Of a stretch of DNA of 64,000 bases, positions 25,464 to 35,022 are shown one piece after another (within the stretch, counting starts at the first letter, position 1; the number at the start of each line of letters is the position of its first letter). The stretch is from Paraburkholderia hiiakae. GTDB lineage: Bacteria; Pseudomonadota; Gammaproteobacteria; Burkholderiales; Burkholderiaceae. Position numbers and translations under genes: made by a program. The DNA lies in the NCBI RefSeq assembly GCF_904848665.1, contig NZ_CAJHCQ010000002.1, positions 496,001-560,000 on the forward strand. The letters run 5' to 3'. Below the pieces are notes generated by a model that did no database searches, was not told the origin of the DNA, and was given only the letters and a program-made list of their open reading frames with translations.

Positions 25464-25542
25464 GCCGCGGGCACCGTTCGACTAGATAGTTATGCATAAC
25501 GAAAAGGGCGGCGCCATGATCGCCGCCCGTCAGGAGACACTC

Positions 25543-26796
25543 ATGACCGAACGTTCCACCGGGCGCGCGGCGCTCATCACGTTTGTCTGTTTTGCGGTAT
25601 CGATGATCGACGGCTTCGATACGTTGATGCTGTCGTTCGTCGCACCGCTCATCTCGCAGGCGATCCATGCCGATCATGCGTCGCTCGGGCGCGTTTTCGG
25701 TGCGGGCTTCATCGGCACCGTGATCGGTTCGGTCGCGGTCGGACCCGCCGCAGACCGCTTCGGGCGCAAACCGATGCTGATCGGGGCGCTCGCGCTCACG
25801 GGCCTGCTCACGCTGGCCTGCGCACTTGCGACATCGGCGCCCCAGCTCGCGCTGCTGCGCTTTATCGGCGGCCTCGGCATGGGCGGTGCGATTCCGCCAG
25901 TGGCCGCGATTACCGCGGAATGCACGGCGCCGAGGCACCGCACGTCATCCGTCATTCTGATGTTTATCGGCTTCCCGCTCGGCGCCGTGGTTGGCGGAGC
26001 GATTTCGGCCGCGCTCATGACGCGCTTTGGCTGGCCCTTCGTGTTCCTGATGGGCGGCGCCTGCGCGCTCGCGATGCTCTTGCCGGTGGCGTGGCTGATT
26101 CCAGCGCAGACGAAGGCGGCGGTTCATGAGGGCGGCGGCCATGTCCGCATCGGCGCGATCCTCGCACAGGGGCGCAGCGCGCCCGCGTTCGCGCTCTGGT
26201 TGGGCGTGCTCGCGAGCATGATCGTCTCGGGTTTTCTCGTGAGCTTCATTCCGACCATCCTCAATCTCAACGGGGTGCCAGTGGCTCGCGCGGCACTGGG
26301 CGCGGTCGTGCTCAACGTCGGGGCCATCGCGGGTGCGCTGGCGCTGTCATGGATCGTGCGCCGGCGCGAGCCGTTCCGGCCGGTGGCCGTGTCGTTCGCG
26401 GCAGCCGCGCTGTTGACGAGCGTGCTGGGCCTGCTCATCGGCGTGGGGGATGCGCTCTTCGGCATGCTGTTTCTGGCGGGCGCGTGCCTCGTGGGCGCTC
26501 AACTAACGTTCCCCGCGATCGCAAGCCGACTGTTTCCGCCTGCGGTGCGCGCTTCCGGCGTGGGCTGGACGATGGCGATCGGGCGCCTCGGCTCGATCAT
26601 CGGGCCCGTGATCGGGGGATCGTTGCTCCAGCAACATACGGCGCTCGACCGGTTGTTCGCGCTTGCTGGACTGCTCGCGCTGCTGGCGGGCGGAGCAGTG
26701 GCGCTGGCGGGCCTATGGAGCCGTCACGGGGGAATCGCTGGCGACGGCGAGCGGGAAACCGGCGCGCCGTTCGCCATTGCCGAAGGCAAACATTGA
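25543..26796 (+). CDS. MFS transporter, aromatic acid:H+ symporter (AAHS) type
   Basis: Inner-membrane carrier of 417 residues with about 12 helices. SMIDGFDTLMLSFVAPLIS in helix 1 (the D-G-F-D motif) and GPAADRFGRKPML after helix 2 are hallmarks of the PcaK/BenK/AAHS group, and GGLGMGGAIPP marks helix 4. ATG 25543 was chosen because AGGAG lies six bases upstream; two in-frame ATGs (25492, 25516) lie further up. It probably imports the aromatic or pyrone acid handled by the neighbouring genes. Confidence 0.9.
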   Translation: MTERSTGRAALITFVCFAVSMIDGFDTLMLSFVAPLISQAIHADHASLGRVFGAGFIGTVIGSVAVGPAADRFGRKPMLIGALALTGLLTLACALATSAPQLALLRFIGGLGMGGAIPPVAAITAECTAPRHRTSSVILMFIGFPLGAVVGGAISAALMTRFGWPFVFLMGGACALAMLLPVAWLIPAQTKAAVHEGGGHVRIGAILAQGRSAPAFALWLGVLASMIVSGFLVSFIPTILNLNGVPVARAALGAVVLNVGAIAGALALSWIVRRREPFRPVAVSFAAAALLTSVLGLLIGVGDALFGMLFLAGACLVGAQLTFPAIASRLFPPAVRASGVGWTMAIGRLGSIIGPVIGGSLLQQHTALDRLFALAGLLALLAGGAVALAGLWSRHGGIAGDGERETGAPFAIAEGKH

Positions 26797-26832
26797 AGCC
26801 ATCGCGCGCCGGCCAGGAATGAAGCAGGAAAA

Positions 26833-27945
26833 ATGACCATGGAAAACGAATCAATGAGCGACCGCCTCCTTACCCCTGTTCAAACGCTGAAAACCACCGG
26901 CGCCCGTGCGCTCGCGACCTGGCGCATGGACGAGGTTCGCTGGCTAGCGGCGGCGCAACTCGCGCGCGACGTGCCTGGCGAGTCCGCGCACATGAACGGC
27001 GGTGACAGCGATATCGAAGCGCCGCTCTTTCGGATGGAAGGCGGCCGCTTCTTGCAGGACGGCGCGTTGCCGTTGGCCGGCGGCGAGGATGTCGAGTACT
27101 TCGAGATCGGCGGCCGGCGGTTCCTGGCCGCGGCAGGCATCCGCACCGGACGCGGCCCGTACGACCTGAATACGCAGGCCACACTGTACGAGTGGCGCGA
27201 TGGCGCGTGGGCGCCGCATCAGCGCTTCGACGTGTTCGCGGCGAAGCAGTGGCGCGCGTTCTCGATCGGCGAAAGGCATTTCCTCGCGCTCGCGCAGGGC
27301 GTGACCGTGGAGGGCGTGAACGCGGTGCATCCACGAACCTCGCGGATTTTCGAGTGGAATGGCGAGTGCTTCGAAGCGTTTCAAGCGATCGACGGCATGT
27401 GGGGCTATGACTGGAACTACGCGTGCCGCGGCGATGCGCACTTTCTCGCCTACGCCGATCACGTGAGCGGATCGTCGGTGCTGCGCTGGGACGGCGCGCG
27501 CTTCGTCACGTTTCAGCGCTTTGAAGAGAAGGGCGGCCGCACGTTCCGCTTCTTCGAAGCGCAAGGCGCGTTCTGGATGGTCCACGTGAATCTGCTCGGT
27601 GCGACCACACTCTACCGTCTCGATGGTGAGCGCTTCGTCGAAGTACAGCATCTGGGCGGCGCTGGCGGCCGTGAGCTTTGTCTCGTCGAGGGCGCGCATG
27701 GCCGCTATCTCGTGCGCGTGTGTTTCATCACGGGCACCCCGCAGGCGCCCATCGTCGAAAGCGAATCGCAGGTGTTTCGCTGGATGGGCAGTGGGTTCGC
27801 GCTCGCCGAGACCTTCGAAACGAGCGGCGCGACGTCGGCTCTCAGCTTCATGGAGGGCGACACGCGCTACCTCGCCGTGACCAACAGCTTGAGCGCCGAT
27901 CAGCGCTTTGGCGTGGCTTCGACGTTATACCGCTTCGACGTCTAG
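26833..27945 (+). CDS. Seven-repeat EAR (EPTP) beta-propeller protein
   Basis: 370 residues made almost entirely of about 45-residue repeats of the form (S/T)xLYRWxGxxFxxxQ followed by a strand ending in (Y/F)FLAxA. Repeats begin near APLFRMEGG, ATLYEWRDG, SRIFEWNGE, SSVLRWDGA, TTLYRLDGE and SQVFRWMGS; the C-terminal STLYRFDV closes with the N-terminal half repeat (LKTTGARALATWRMDEVRWLAAAQ), giving seven blades as in the EAR/EPTP domain. No signal peptide, so it is probably cytosolic. It follows the MFS gene by 36 bases in the lactone operon. EAR repeats are best known from animal proteins; a role here as lactonase, isomerase or scaffold is speculative. Confidence 0.82.
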   Translation: MTMENESMSDRLLTPVQTLKTTGARALATWRMDEVRWLAAAQLARDVPGESAHMNGGDSDIEAPLFRMEGGRFLQDGALPLAGGEDVEYFEIGGRRFLAAAGIRTGRGPYDLNTQATLYEWRDGAWAPHQRFDVFAAKQWRAFSIGERHFLALAQGVTVEGVNAVHPRTSRIFEWNGECFEAFQAIDGMWGYDWNYACRGDAHFLAYADHVSGSSVLRWDGARFVTFQRFEEKGGRTFRFFEAQGAFWMVHVNLLGATTLYRLDGERFVEVQHLGGAGGRELCLVEGAHGRYLVRVCFITGTPQAPIVESESQVFRWMGSGFALAETFETSGATSALSFMEGDTRYLAVTNSLSADQRFGVASTLYRFDV

Positions 27946-27970
27946 CGCGACACCACGCGTTTCCACCCAG

Positions 27971-27990
27971 GCCCGGCTGACTCCGGGCCT
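27971..27990 (+). terminator. Stem-loop after the EAR propeller gene
   Basis: GGCCCGG (27971-27977) pairs with CCGGGCC (27984-27990), 6-base loop, followed by TTCCCTT. Likely a partial terminator that separates the operon from the porin gene. Confidence 0.55.
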
Positions 27991-28064
27991 TCCCTTACCG
28001 GAAAACCCATCCCTCGCGCGAGGGAGGGACTCGTTTTGACTAAAAAAACTACAGGAGACAGACA

Positions 28065-29186
28065 ATGAAGAAGATCGTAAAGAGGACGGCGCTGGCAGCA
28101 CTGATCGGCGCCGGCGCGATGGGGTGCATGGGGAGCGCCCATGCGCAAAGCAGCGTGACGCTCTACGGCATCATCGACGCGGGCATTACCTACTTCAGCA
28201 ATCTGAATGGGCATGCGACGTTCGTCGCGAACGACGGATCGATCCAGTCCAACCGCTGGGGCCTGCGCGGTGTGGAGGATCTGGGCGGCGGGACACGCGC
28301 CGTATTCGACCTCGAAAATGGCTTCAACCTGTACAGCGGCACGATGGTGCAGTCGGGCGTGCTGTTCAGCCGGCAGGCCTGGGTGGGGCTTGCGAACAAC
28401 GCGGCCGGCACGCTGACGCTCGGCAAGCAATACGACTTCTTCTGGGACAACCTCACTCAGTTCGCCATGGGGCAACTCGCGGGTCAGTATTCATGGCATC
28501 CGGGCGACTTCGATCATCTCGCGGGCACGCTGCACATCAACAATGCCGTGAAGTACACATCGCCCACGTTCGCCGGCGTGACACTCGGCGGCCTGTATGC
28601 GTTTCCGTCGCAGTCGGTGAGCGCGGGGACGGGGCGCGTATATGCGTTCGGCGCGCGCTACGCAAATGGTCCGCTGAATCTGGGGATTGCCTATACGAAC
28701 ACGCACGACCTCGGCCTGAACGGGCCGACCCAGGCGGGTACGACGTTCTTCCCAGGCCTGCCGGCGGGGCCTGTACTGGCAAACAACGTCGCGTCGCTTG
28801 GAGTAGGCGGCAGCTATCGTTACGGCCGTAGCCTTACGCGACTACTTTTCACCGATACGCGCTTCAAGATTGGCAGCGACAGCGGGTCCATGCTGACTTA
28901 CGAGGCGAACGAAGCCTTCTTCCTGACGCCCGCCACGACGCTGATGGCCGGTGCGTGGTACAGCAAGCTCGGCTCGCAGAAGTGGGTGAATATAACGGCC
29001 CTTTGCGACTACTGGCTTTCGAAGAGTGTCGACATTTATACGAGCGCGACATGGCTTCACGCGAGTGGCGGAGCGGCGCCCGTTTTTCTCGGTGGCGGGT
29101 CGGCGCCGGTCTTCGAGAATGGCGTGTACGTAGGGTCGGGCGCTACCTCGGTTGCGGTGCGGGTGGGCTTGCGTAAGTTGTTCTAA
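28065..29186 (+). CDS. Gram-negative general porin (Burkholderia type)
   Basis: Trimeric outer-membrane porin of 373 residues. It has a signal peptide (cut after AHAQ), the start SSVTLYGIIDAGITY, NRWGLRGVEDLGGG and SRQAWVGLAN blocks seen in all Burkholderia porins, and ends VAVRVGLRKLF with the terminal Phe required by the Bam machinery. AGGAGA lies before the ATG. It sits 119 bases after the EAR gene behind a stem-loop and could let the operon's substrate cross the outer membrane. Confidence 0.94.
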   Translation: MKKIVKRTALAALIGAGAMGCMGSAHAQSSVTLYGIIDAGITYFSNLNGHATFVANDGSIQSNRWGLRGVEDLGGGTRAVFDLENGFNLYSGTMVQSGVLFSRQAWVGLANNAAGTLTLGKQYDFFWDNLTQFAMGQLAGQYSWHPGDFDHLAGTLHINNAVKYTSPTFAGVTLGGLYAFPSQSVSAGTGRVYAFGARYANGPLNLGIAYTNTHDLGLNGPTQAGTTFFPGLPAGPVLANNVASLGVGGSYRYGRSLTRLLFTDTRFKIGSDSGSMLTYEANEAFFLTPATTLMAGAWYSKLGSQKWVNITALCDYWLSKSVDIYTSATWLHASGGAAPVFLGGGSAPVFENGVYVGSGATSVAVRVGLRKLF

Positions 29187-29740
29187 AGCATCGTGGCAAA
29201 CGCGCCGTGGCGTCCCCGCTGTGGCGCGGTCTGCTTTCGGGTGACACGCTTGCTGGCGCAGGCTCGGGGTGACGGTACGCGAATGCGAGGAAGCCACTAT
29301 TCGACTATTCGCGTCTCGCGTTACAAGTCGCGCGCGGAGCGAGTTCGATAAAGCGCGCGGCAAGCATGGCATAGAGGAACTGGCGCAGGCGCGCGGCGAA
29401 GTGCGGGACGGGTTGCATGGCGAGTCTCGTTGGGCGCATGGACAGGCGAGTGAGCGGGCAGTGGGAGCCGCATGCAAACGCAATTCATATGCCATCGGCC
29501 TTTCGCGCCTTCGGAGCGCTGCATGCGCATGCGCAGTGCCCCGTCACGGTGCCTGGCCCTGCAACATGGTGCACGCACTGCACTGTGATTGCGCGGGCGT
29601 GGCGGGTCACCGCGCGCGTCGCGCTCCCACCCGCGCCGCCAGTGCGCATCGAGGCGAGTTCCAACGCATTCAGACAGACCTGGCACAGAACTCGCTAATT
29701 AGCCTGGCGAGAGGTGCGAAGCAATTTGCATCATCTTAGG
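29187..29740. other. Intergenic stretch upstream of the guanidine riboswitch
   Basis: About 550 bases without a supportable gene. The reading frames crossing it have no family signature and poor starts. The promoter of the guanidine operon must lie near its right end. Confidence 0.5.
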
Positions 29741-29880
29741 ATCGCTAGGGTTCCGGTCGGCGTGGCACATCTGTTCATACCGCGTCCGATGTCTGGTCCG
29801 AGAGCAATCCGGTCTCGTCTCCCACCTTGCCTGCAAGGCGGCGATGAGGCTCCACGGAGGGATAAAAGCCCGGGAGGTCG
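29741..29880 (+). promoter_or_regulatory. Guanidine-I riboswitch (ykkC class)
   Basis: The leader carries the conserved blocks of this aptamer in order: CTAGGGTTCCG (29745-29755), CTGGTCCGAGAG (29793-29804) and ACGGAGGGATAAAAGCCCGG (29854-29873). Guanidine-I riboswitches turn on expression when guanidinium binds. The genes that follow are the guanidine carboxylase pathway, the expected regulon. No U-tract terminator is evident between the aptamer and the start codon at 29935, so control is probably at translation. Confidence 0.93.
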
Positions 29881-29924
29881 CGATGTCGTTCGGTCGCCCT
29901 CTCACGCGCTATCCCTTCGCAAAC

Positions 29925-29933
29925 TGGAGCCTC
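29925..29933 (+). promoter_or_regulatory. Ribosome binding site that can pair with the riboswitch core
   Basis: TGGAGCCTC at 29925-29933 contains the Shine-Dalgarno GGAG and is an exact reverse complement of GAGGCTCCA at 29846-29854 inside the aptamer region. Pairing of the two would mask the start of the first operon gene; guanidine binding would be expected to prevent it. Confidence 0.6.
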
Positions 29934-29934
29934 C

Positions 29935-30714
29935 ATGCCGACCCGCTTCTCCTCTGCCTGCGCGCAGTCTGATCTGCCATCCGCCTTGCCACCCGTGGAC
30001 GTGCTGTGGGAAACCGTGATTCCCGCCGGCACGCATTGGTCGGGCATCCTGCGTCGCGGCCTCGCGCTGCGCGTGATCGACCTCGAAGGCGGCGCGAATC
30101 TCGCCGCCGTGTTCCACCGCCAGGAAGATCCGCTGGAACGCTACAACATGGCCGACACGCTCAAGGCGCAGCACACGGCTCATCTCACGCGCGGCCACGC
30201 GCTTTATACCGATATGGGCCGCGTAATCGCATCGATTACCGCAGACACGCTCGGTTGGCACGACCCCCTCGGCGGGGTGGGCGACGCGACGCTATTCATG
30301 CGCAAGTATGGCGAGCAGCGCTACCAGGCACACCGCAACGACATGATCCGCAACGGCCGCGACAGTCTCGTGCTCGAACTCTCGAAATACGGCCTGGGTC
30401 CGCGCGATCTGGTGGCCAACGTCAACTTCTTCAGCAAGGTCGCCGTGGGCGAGGACGGTTCGCTCGAATTCTTGCCGCGCCACTCGCATGCGGGCGCGAC
30501 GTTCGACCTGCGCTTCGAGATGAACACGCTCGCCGCGTTTTCGACGGCACCGCACCCGCTCGATCCGCACGGCGAGTACGCGCCGAAGCCGGTGAAACTC
30601 ATTGCCTGGCGCGCCTACGCGGCCGACTCCGCCGCGAGCGCCGACGACCTGTGCCGCACGGCCTGCGCCGAGAACCAGCGCGGTTTCATCAACACCGACC
30701 GTCTGTTCGCCTGA
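29935..30714 (+). CDS. Carboxyguanidine deiminase subunit, first DUF1989 paralogue (urea-carboxylase-associated protein)
   Basis: 259-residue DUF1989 protein. Pairs of such proteins beside urea-carboxylase-like genes were long called urea-amidolyase-associated proteins and are now known as the two subunits of carboxyguanidine deiminase (CgdA/CgdB), which turns carboxyguanidine into allophanate and ammonia. Conserved parts seen here are [33 protein letters not shown] and [21 protein letters not shown]. The riboswitch lies directly upstream. The next paralogue follows after 16 bases. I do not assign the A or B letter. Confidence 0.9.
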   Translation: MPTRFSSACAQSDLPSALPPVDVLWETVIPAGTHWSGILRRGLALRVIDLEGGANLAAVFHRQEDPLERYNMADTLKAQHTAHLTRGHALYTDMGRVIASITADTLGWHDPLGGVGDATLFMRKYGEQRYQAHRNDMIRNGRDSLVLELSKYGLGPRDLVANVNFFSKVAVGEDGSLEFLPRHSHAGATFDLRFEMNTLAAFSTAPHPLDPHGEYAPKPVKLIAWRAYAADSAASADDLCRTACAENQRGFINTDRLFA

Positions 30715-30730
30715 GCGCAAGGGAGCTGTC

Positions 30731-31384
30731 ATGCCGATTATCGAAAGCGCGCTCGACGAGCGCAATGCCGACACCGATTTCACCTTGCCCGCGGGCGAGC
30801 CGTGGATGCACGACATGAAGCGCGGCGAAACGCTGCGCATCGTCGACCTGGAGGGCAACCAGGCCGTGGACACACTGTTCTACAGCAGCGCCGATCCCAC
30901 CGAACGCTACAGCGCGCAGGACACCATTCGCGCGCAGCGCAATCTCTATCTCAGCGCGGGCAGCGTGCTGATGTCGAACCGCGGCGCGCCGCTGCTCACC
31001 ATCGTCGCCGATACGTGCGGGCGCCACGATACGCTTGGCGGCGCCTGCGCGGCCGAGAGCAACACGGTGCGCTACGCGCTCGAAAAGCGCCACATGCATA
31101 GCTGCCGCGACAGCTACCTCAACGCGCTCGCGCACTGCACCTGCGGCGTGGGGGCGCTGCTGGGCAAGCGCGATATCGTCAGCAACATCAACTTCTTCAT
31201 GAACGTGCCCGTTACGCCGCTCGGCCAGCTCACGTTCGAAGACGGCATCTCCGCGCCCGGAAAATACGTGGAAGTGCGCGCGGAACAGGACGTGACGGTG
31301 CTGATCTCGAACTGCCCGCAGCTGAATAATCCGTGCAACGGCTATAACCCGACGCCCGTGCGTCTGCTCGTTTGGGGGGCGTGA
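30731..31384 (+). CDS. Carboxyguanidine deiminase subunit, second DUF1989 paralogue
   Basis: 217-residue paralogue of the preceding gene product. It shows [36 protein letters not shown] with two Cys that the first paralogue lacks in this region, and [24 protein letters not shown]. The Cys/His/Asp cluster makes this the better candidate for the metal-bearing catalytic subunit, an inference. It ends 2 bases before the carboxylase start, so the genes are translationally linked. The start at 30731 follows GGGAGCTG. Confidence 0.9.
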   Translation: MPIIESALDERNADTDFTLPAGEPWMHDMKRGETLRIVDLEGNQAVDTLFYSSADPTERYSAQDTIRAQRNLYLSAGSVLMSNRGAPLLTIVADTCGRHDTLGGACAAESNTVRYALEKRHMHSCRDSYLNALAHCTCGVGALLGKRDIVSNINFFMNVPVTPLGQLTFEDGISAPGKYVEVRAEQDVTVLISNCPQLNNPCNGYNPTPVRLLVWGA

Positions 31385-31386
31385 CG

Positions 31387-34300
31387 ATGGCGTTCGACAA
31401 GGTTCTCATTGCCAACCGCGGCGAGATTGCGTGCCGCGTGATCCGCACGCTCAAGCGTCTGGGCATCGCGTCCGTCGCTGTGTATTCGGAGGCGGATCGC
31501 CACGCCATGCACGTCATGCTCGCGGACGAAGCCATCTGCATCGGGCCCGCGCCCGTCGCGCAGAGCTATCTGAACGCAGAGGCCATTCTCGCGGCGGCGC
31601 GGCGCACCGGCGCGCAGGCGGTGCATCCGGGCTATGGCTTTCTCTCCGAGAACGCCGCGTTCGCGGGCGCGTGCGAGCGCGCCGGCATCGCATTCATCGG
31701 CCCGCGCGCCGAACAGATGACGGCGTTCGGCCTCAAACACACCGCGCGCGAAATCGCGCGCGCCAACGAAGTCGCACTGCTGCCCGGCACGGGCTTGCTG
31801 CCCGACGTGGCGGCGGCGCTCGAAGCGGCGCTCGCGCTCGGCTACCCGGTGATGCTCAAGAGCACGGCGGGTGGCGGCGGTATTGGCATGTCGCTGTGCC
31901 GTGATGCCGCGCAACTCGAAGCCGCATTCGCCTCTGTTGTGCGGCTTGGCGAGAGCAATTTCGCAAACGCGGGCGTGTATCTGGAAAAGTTCGTCGAACA
32001 CGCGCGCCATATCGAAGTGCAGGTGTTCGGCGACGGTATGGGTAACGTGATCTCGCTCGGCGAGCGCGACTGCTCGGTGCAGCGGCGCAATCAGAAGGTG
32101 ATCGAGGAAACGCCCGCGCCGGGCTTGACCGACGACGAGCGCCGCGCATTGCACGCCACGGCCGTGCGCCTCGCGAAAGCGGTGAGCTATGCGAGCGCGG
32201 GCACGGTGGAGTTTGTGTTCGACACGCAAACCCGCGCGTTCTACTTCCTCGAAGTGAATACGCGGCTCCAGGTGGAGCACGGCGTGACGGAAGAGGTGTA
32301 CGGCGTCGACCTCGTGGAATGGATGATCCGCCAGGCCGAAGGCACGCTCGCGCCGCTCGATACGCTCGCACCCGTCAATACGCTCGCGCCGCGCGCGGCG
32401 AGCATTCAGGTGCGCGTCTACGCCGAAGATCCGAACCGCCAGTTCCAGCCGAGTTCGGGGCTACTCACACATGTGGCGTTTCCCGCCGAAGCGCGCGTGG
32501 ACACGTGGGTCGACGCGGGTACCGAAGTCAGCGCATTCTACGACCCGCTGCTTGCGAAGATCATCGCCACGGGCGAAACGCGCGAAGCGGCGCTCAGGAA
32601 ACTCGGTGACGCGCTCGCGCGCACGCAGCTTTACGGCATCGAGACGAACCTCGATTACCTGCGCGCAATCGTTGGCTGCGCCACGTTCGTGGCCGGCGAG
32701 CAGACCACGGGCTTTCTCGGCCGCTTCCTGTTCGCGCCGCACACGATCGACGTACTCGACGGCGGCGTGCAGACCACCGTTCAGCAAACACCTGGCCGCC
32801 TCGGATACTGGGACGTGGGCGTGCCGCCCTCAGGCCCGATGGACGACCGCTCGTTCAATCTCGCCAACGAACTGCTCGGCAACGCACCCGATGCGGCGGG
32901 GCTCGAATTCACGATGGTGGGCGCGACGCTGCGCTTCAATACAGAAACGCTGTTCGTGCTGGGCGGCGCACCGCTTGCCGCAACGCTGGACCGCGAGCCG
33001 GTGCCGTACTGGCAGGTGGTGCGCGCGAGCGCGGGCATGGTGCTCAAGCTCGGGGGCGTGACGGGCGCGGGTGTGCGCGCGTGCCTCGCGGTGAAGGGCG
33101 GCCTGCAGGTGCCCGACTATCTAGGCAGCAAGGCGACCTTCACGCTCGGCCAGTTCGGCGGCCACGCGGGCCGCGCGCTGCGCAAGGGCGATGTGCTGCA
33201 TCTCGCGCCACTTGCTGGCAAGGGCGCAGCGAGCGAAGTGGGCGCGCGGCTCGCGGCCGCTCGCGTGCCGGCGCTCACCCACGAGTGGGAGCTGGCGGTG
33301 TTCGACGGCCCGCACGGCGCGCCCGACTTCCTCACGCGCGCAGACATTGCGATGCTCTACGAAGCGCGCTGGACCGTGCACTACAACTCGAGCCGAACGG
33401 GCGTGCGCCTGATTGGCCCGAAGCCGCAATGGGCGCGAGCGGACGGCGGAGAGGCGGGCCTGCATCCCTCCAACATCCACGACAACGCCTACGCGATCGG
33501 CGCCGTGGACTTCACGGGCGACATGCCCGTGATTCTCGGCCCGGACGGCCCGAGCCTGGGCGGCTTCGTGTGCCCGGTCACGGTGATCGGCGAGGAGCTA
33601 TGGAAGCTCGGTCAACTGCGCCCCGGCGACACGGTTCGGTTCGTGCCCGCGGCGCCTGCGGGTGGCGCCGCTGTGAACGGGAATGCGCGCGAATGCGTGC
33701 TTTATCGCGACGAACAGGCGGGCGAAGGCGTAGGCGTGGTCTATCGGCGCTCGGGCGACCGCAACCTGCTGATCGAATACGGCCCGTCCGTGCTCGACCT
33801 GAAGCTGCGCTTTCGCGTGCATGCGCTGATGAACTGGCTCGAAGCGCACCGCCTTCCCGGTATCGTGGATCTCACACCGGGCATCCGTTCGCTTCAGGTG
33901 CATTTCGATCCCGCGGTGCTCACGCTCGACAAGCTGATCGCACATCTGAAGGATGCCGAATTAATGCTGCCCGCCGTCGATGCGATGCGCGTGCCGAACC
34001 GCATTGTGCATCTCCCGCTTTCGTGGGACGACCCGTCCACACGCGTGGCCATCGAACGCTACATGCAGTCCGTGCGCCCCGACGCGCCGTGGTGTCCGAG
34101 CAATATCGAGTTCATTCGCCGCATCAACGGTCTTGCTGGCATCGACGACGTGAAGCGCATCGTGTTCGACGCGCGTTACCTCGTGCTCGGCCTCGGCGAC
34201 GTCTATCTTGGCGCTCCTGTCGCGACGCCCGTCGATCCGCGCCACCGGCTTGTCACCACCAAGTACAACCCCGCGCGCACGTGGACGCCCGAGAACGCCG

Positions 34301-35022
34301 TGGGCATCGGCGGCGCGTACATGTGCGTGTACGGCATGGAAGGCCCCGGCGGCTATCAGTTCGTGGGCCGCACCGTGCAGATGTGGAACCGCTATCGCAC
34401 GACGACCGAGTTCGCGCCGGGCAAGCCGTGGCTACTGCGCTTCTTCGACGAAATCCGCTTCTTTGAGGTGAGCGAGGCCGAACTCGCGGAGTGGCGCAGC
34501 GAATTCCTCGCGGGGCGCCGCAGCCTGCGCATCGAAGAGTCGGTGTTCGACCTCGGCGAATACGAGCGCTTCCTGCATGACGAGGCGGAGTCGATCGCCG
34601 CATTCAAGACGACTCAGCAAGCCGCGTTCGAAGCCGAACGCGAGCGCTGGCGCGAAGCGGGTCAGGCCGAGTACGTGGCCGAAGGCGCGGCGGACGAAGC
34701 CGCAAGCGCCGTGCGCGCCGCCGAATCTCTAGCCGACGACTGCCGCGCGATTGGCGCCGATGTATCGGGCAGCGTGTGGAAGCTGCTGGTTGCCGCGGGC
34801 GAGTGCGTCGAAGAGGGCCAGGACGTGGCGATTCTCGAGTCGATGAAGATGGAAGTGACCGTGACCGCGAGTGCGGCCGGCGTGATCGACGCGCTCGATT
34901 GCGCGGCCGGCGACGCTGTGGTGGCGGGCCAGCGCTTGATGGTGATCCGTGTGGTATCCGAAGCATCGGGCGATACCGCACAAGCCACTGCCGTGAGCGG
35001 CGAGGAGGCCGCATGCCAATGA
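31387..35022 (+). CDS. Guanidine carboxylase (biotin-dependent, urea carboxylase family)
   Basis: 1211-residue multidomain enzyme that carboxylates guanidine (formerly annotated urea carboxylase) with ATP, bicarbonate and biotin. Order: biotin carboxylase at about 1-445 ([22 protein letters not shown]-grasp loop [11 protein letters not shown]), the carboxyltransferase domain made of KipA/AHS2-type (about 460-770, [20 protein letters not shown]) and KipI/AHS1-type (about 775-1000, [19 protein letters not shown]) halves, and a C-terminal biotinyl domain with the biotinylated Lys1154 in ESMKMEV. Start 31387 follows GGGGGG; earlier TTG is in frame. The riboswitch and deiminase genes favour guanidine over urea as substrate. 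Confidence 0.93.
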   Translation: MAFDKVLIANRGEIACRVIRTLKRLGIASVAVYSEADRHAMHVMLADEAICIGPAPVAQSYLNAEAILAAARRTGAQAVHPGYGFLSENAAFAGACERAGIAFIGPRAEQMTAFGLKHTAREIARANEVALLPGTGLLPDVAAALEAALALGYPVMLKSTAGGGGIGMSLCRDAAQLEAAFASVVRLGESNFANAGVYLEKFVEHARHIEVQVFGDGMGNVISLGERDCSVQRRNQKVIEETPAPGLTDDERRALHATAVRLAKAVSYASAGTVEFVFDTQTRAFYFLEVNTRLQVEHGVTEEVYGVDLVEWMIRQAEGTLAPLDTLAPVNTLAPRAASIQVRVYAEDPNRQFQPSSGLLTHVAFPAEARVDTWVDAGTEVSAFYDPLLAKIIATGETREAALRKLGDALARTQLYGIETNLDYLRAIVGCATFVAGEQTTGFLGRFLFAPHTIDVLDGGVQTTVQQTPGRLGYWDVGVPPSGPMDDRSFNLANELLGNAPDAAGLEFTMVGATLRFNTETLFVLGGAPLAATLDREPVPYWQVVRASAGMVLKLGGVTGAGVRACLAVKGGLQVPDYLGSKATFTLGQFGGHAGRALRKGDVLHLAPLAGKGAASEVGARLAAARVPALTHEWELAVFDGPHGAPDFLTRADIAMLYEARWTVHYNSSRTGVRLIGPKPQWARADGGEAGLHPSNIHDNAYAIGAVDFTGDMPVILGPDGPSLGGFVCPVTVIGEELWKLGQLRPGDTVRFVPAAPAGGAAVNGNARECVLYRDEQAGEGVGVVYRRSGDRNLLIEYGPSVLDLKLRFRVHALMNWLEAHRLPGIVDLTPGIRSLQVHFDPAVLTLDKLIAHLKDAELMLPAVDAMRVPNRIVHLPLSWDDPSTRVAIERYMQSVRPDAPWCPSNIEFIRRINGLAGIDDVKRIVFDARYLVLGLGDVYLGAPVATPVDPRHRLVTTKYNPARTWTPENAVGIGGAYMCVYGMEGPGGYQFVGRTVQMWNRYRTTTEFAPGKPWLLRFFDEIRFFEVSEAELAEWRSEFLAGRRSLRIEESVFDLGEYERFLHDEAESIAAFKTTQQAAFEAERERWREAGQAEYVAEGAADEAASAVRAAESLADDCRAIGADVSGSVWKLLVAAGECVEEGQDVAILESMKMEVTVTASAAGVIDALDCAAGDAVVAGQRLMVIRVVSEASGDTAQATAVSGEEAACQ

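Noticed and set aside
29269..29739. Possible small genes between porin and guanidine operon
   Set aside because: Frames lack ribosome sites and family signals, and the right end is the riboswitch.
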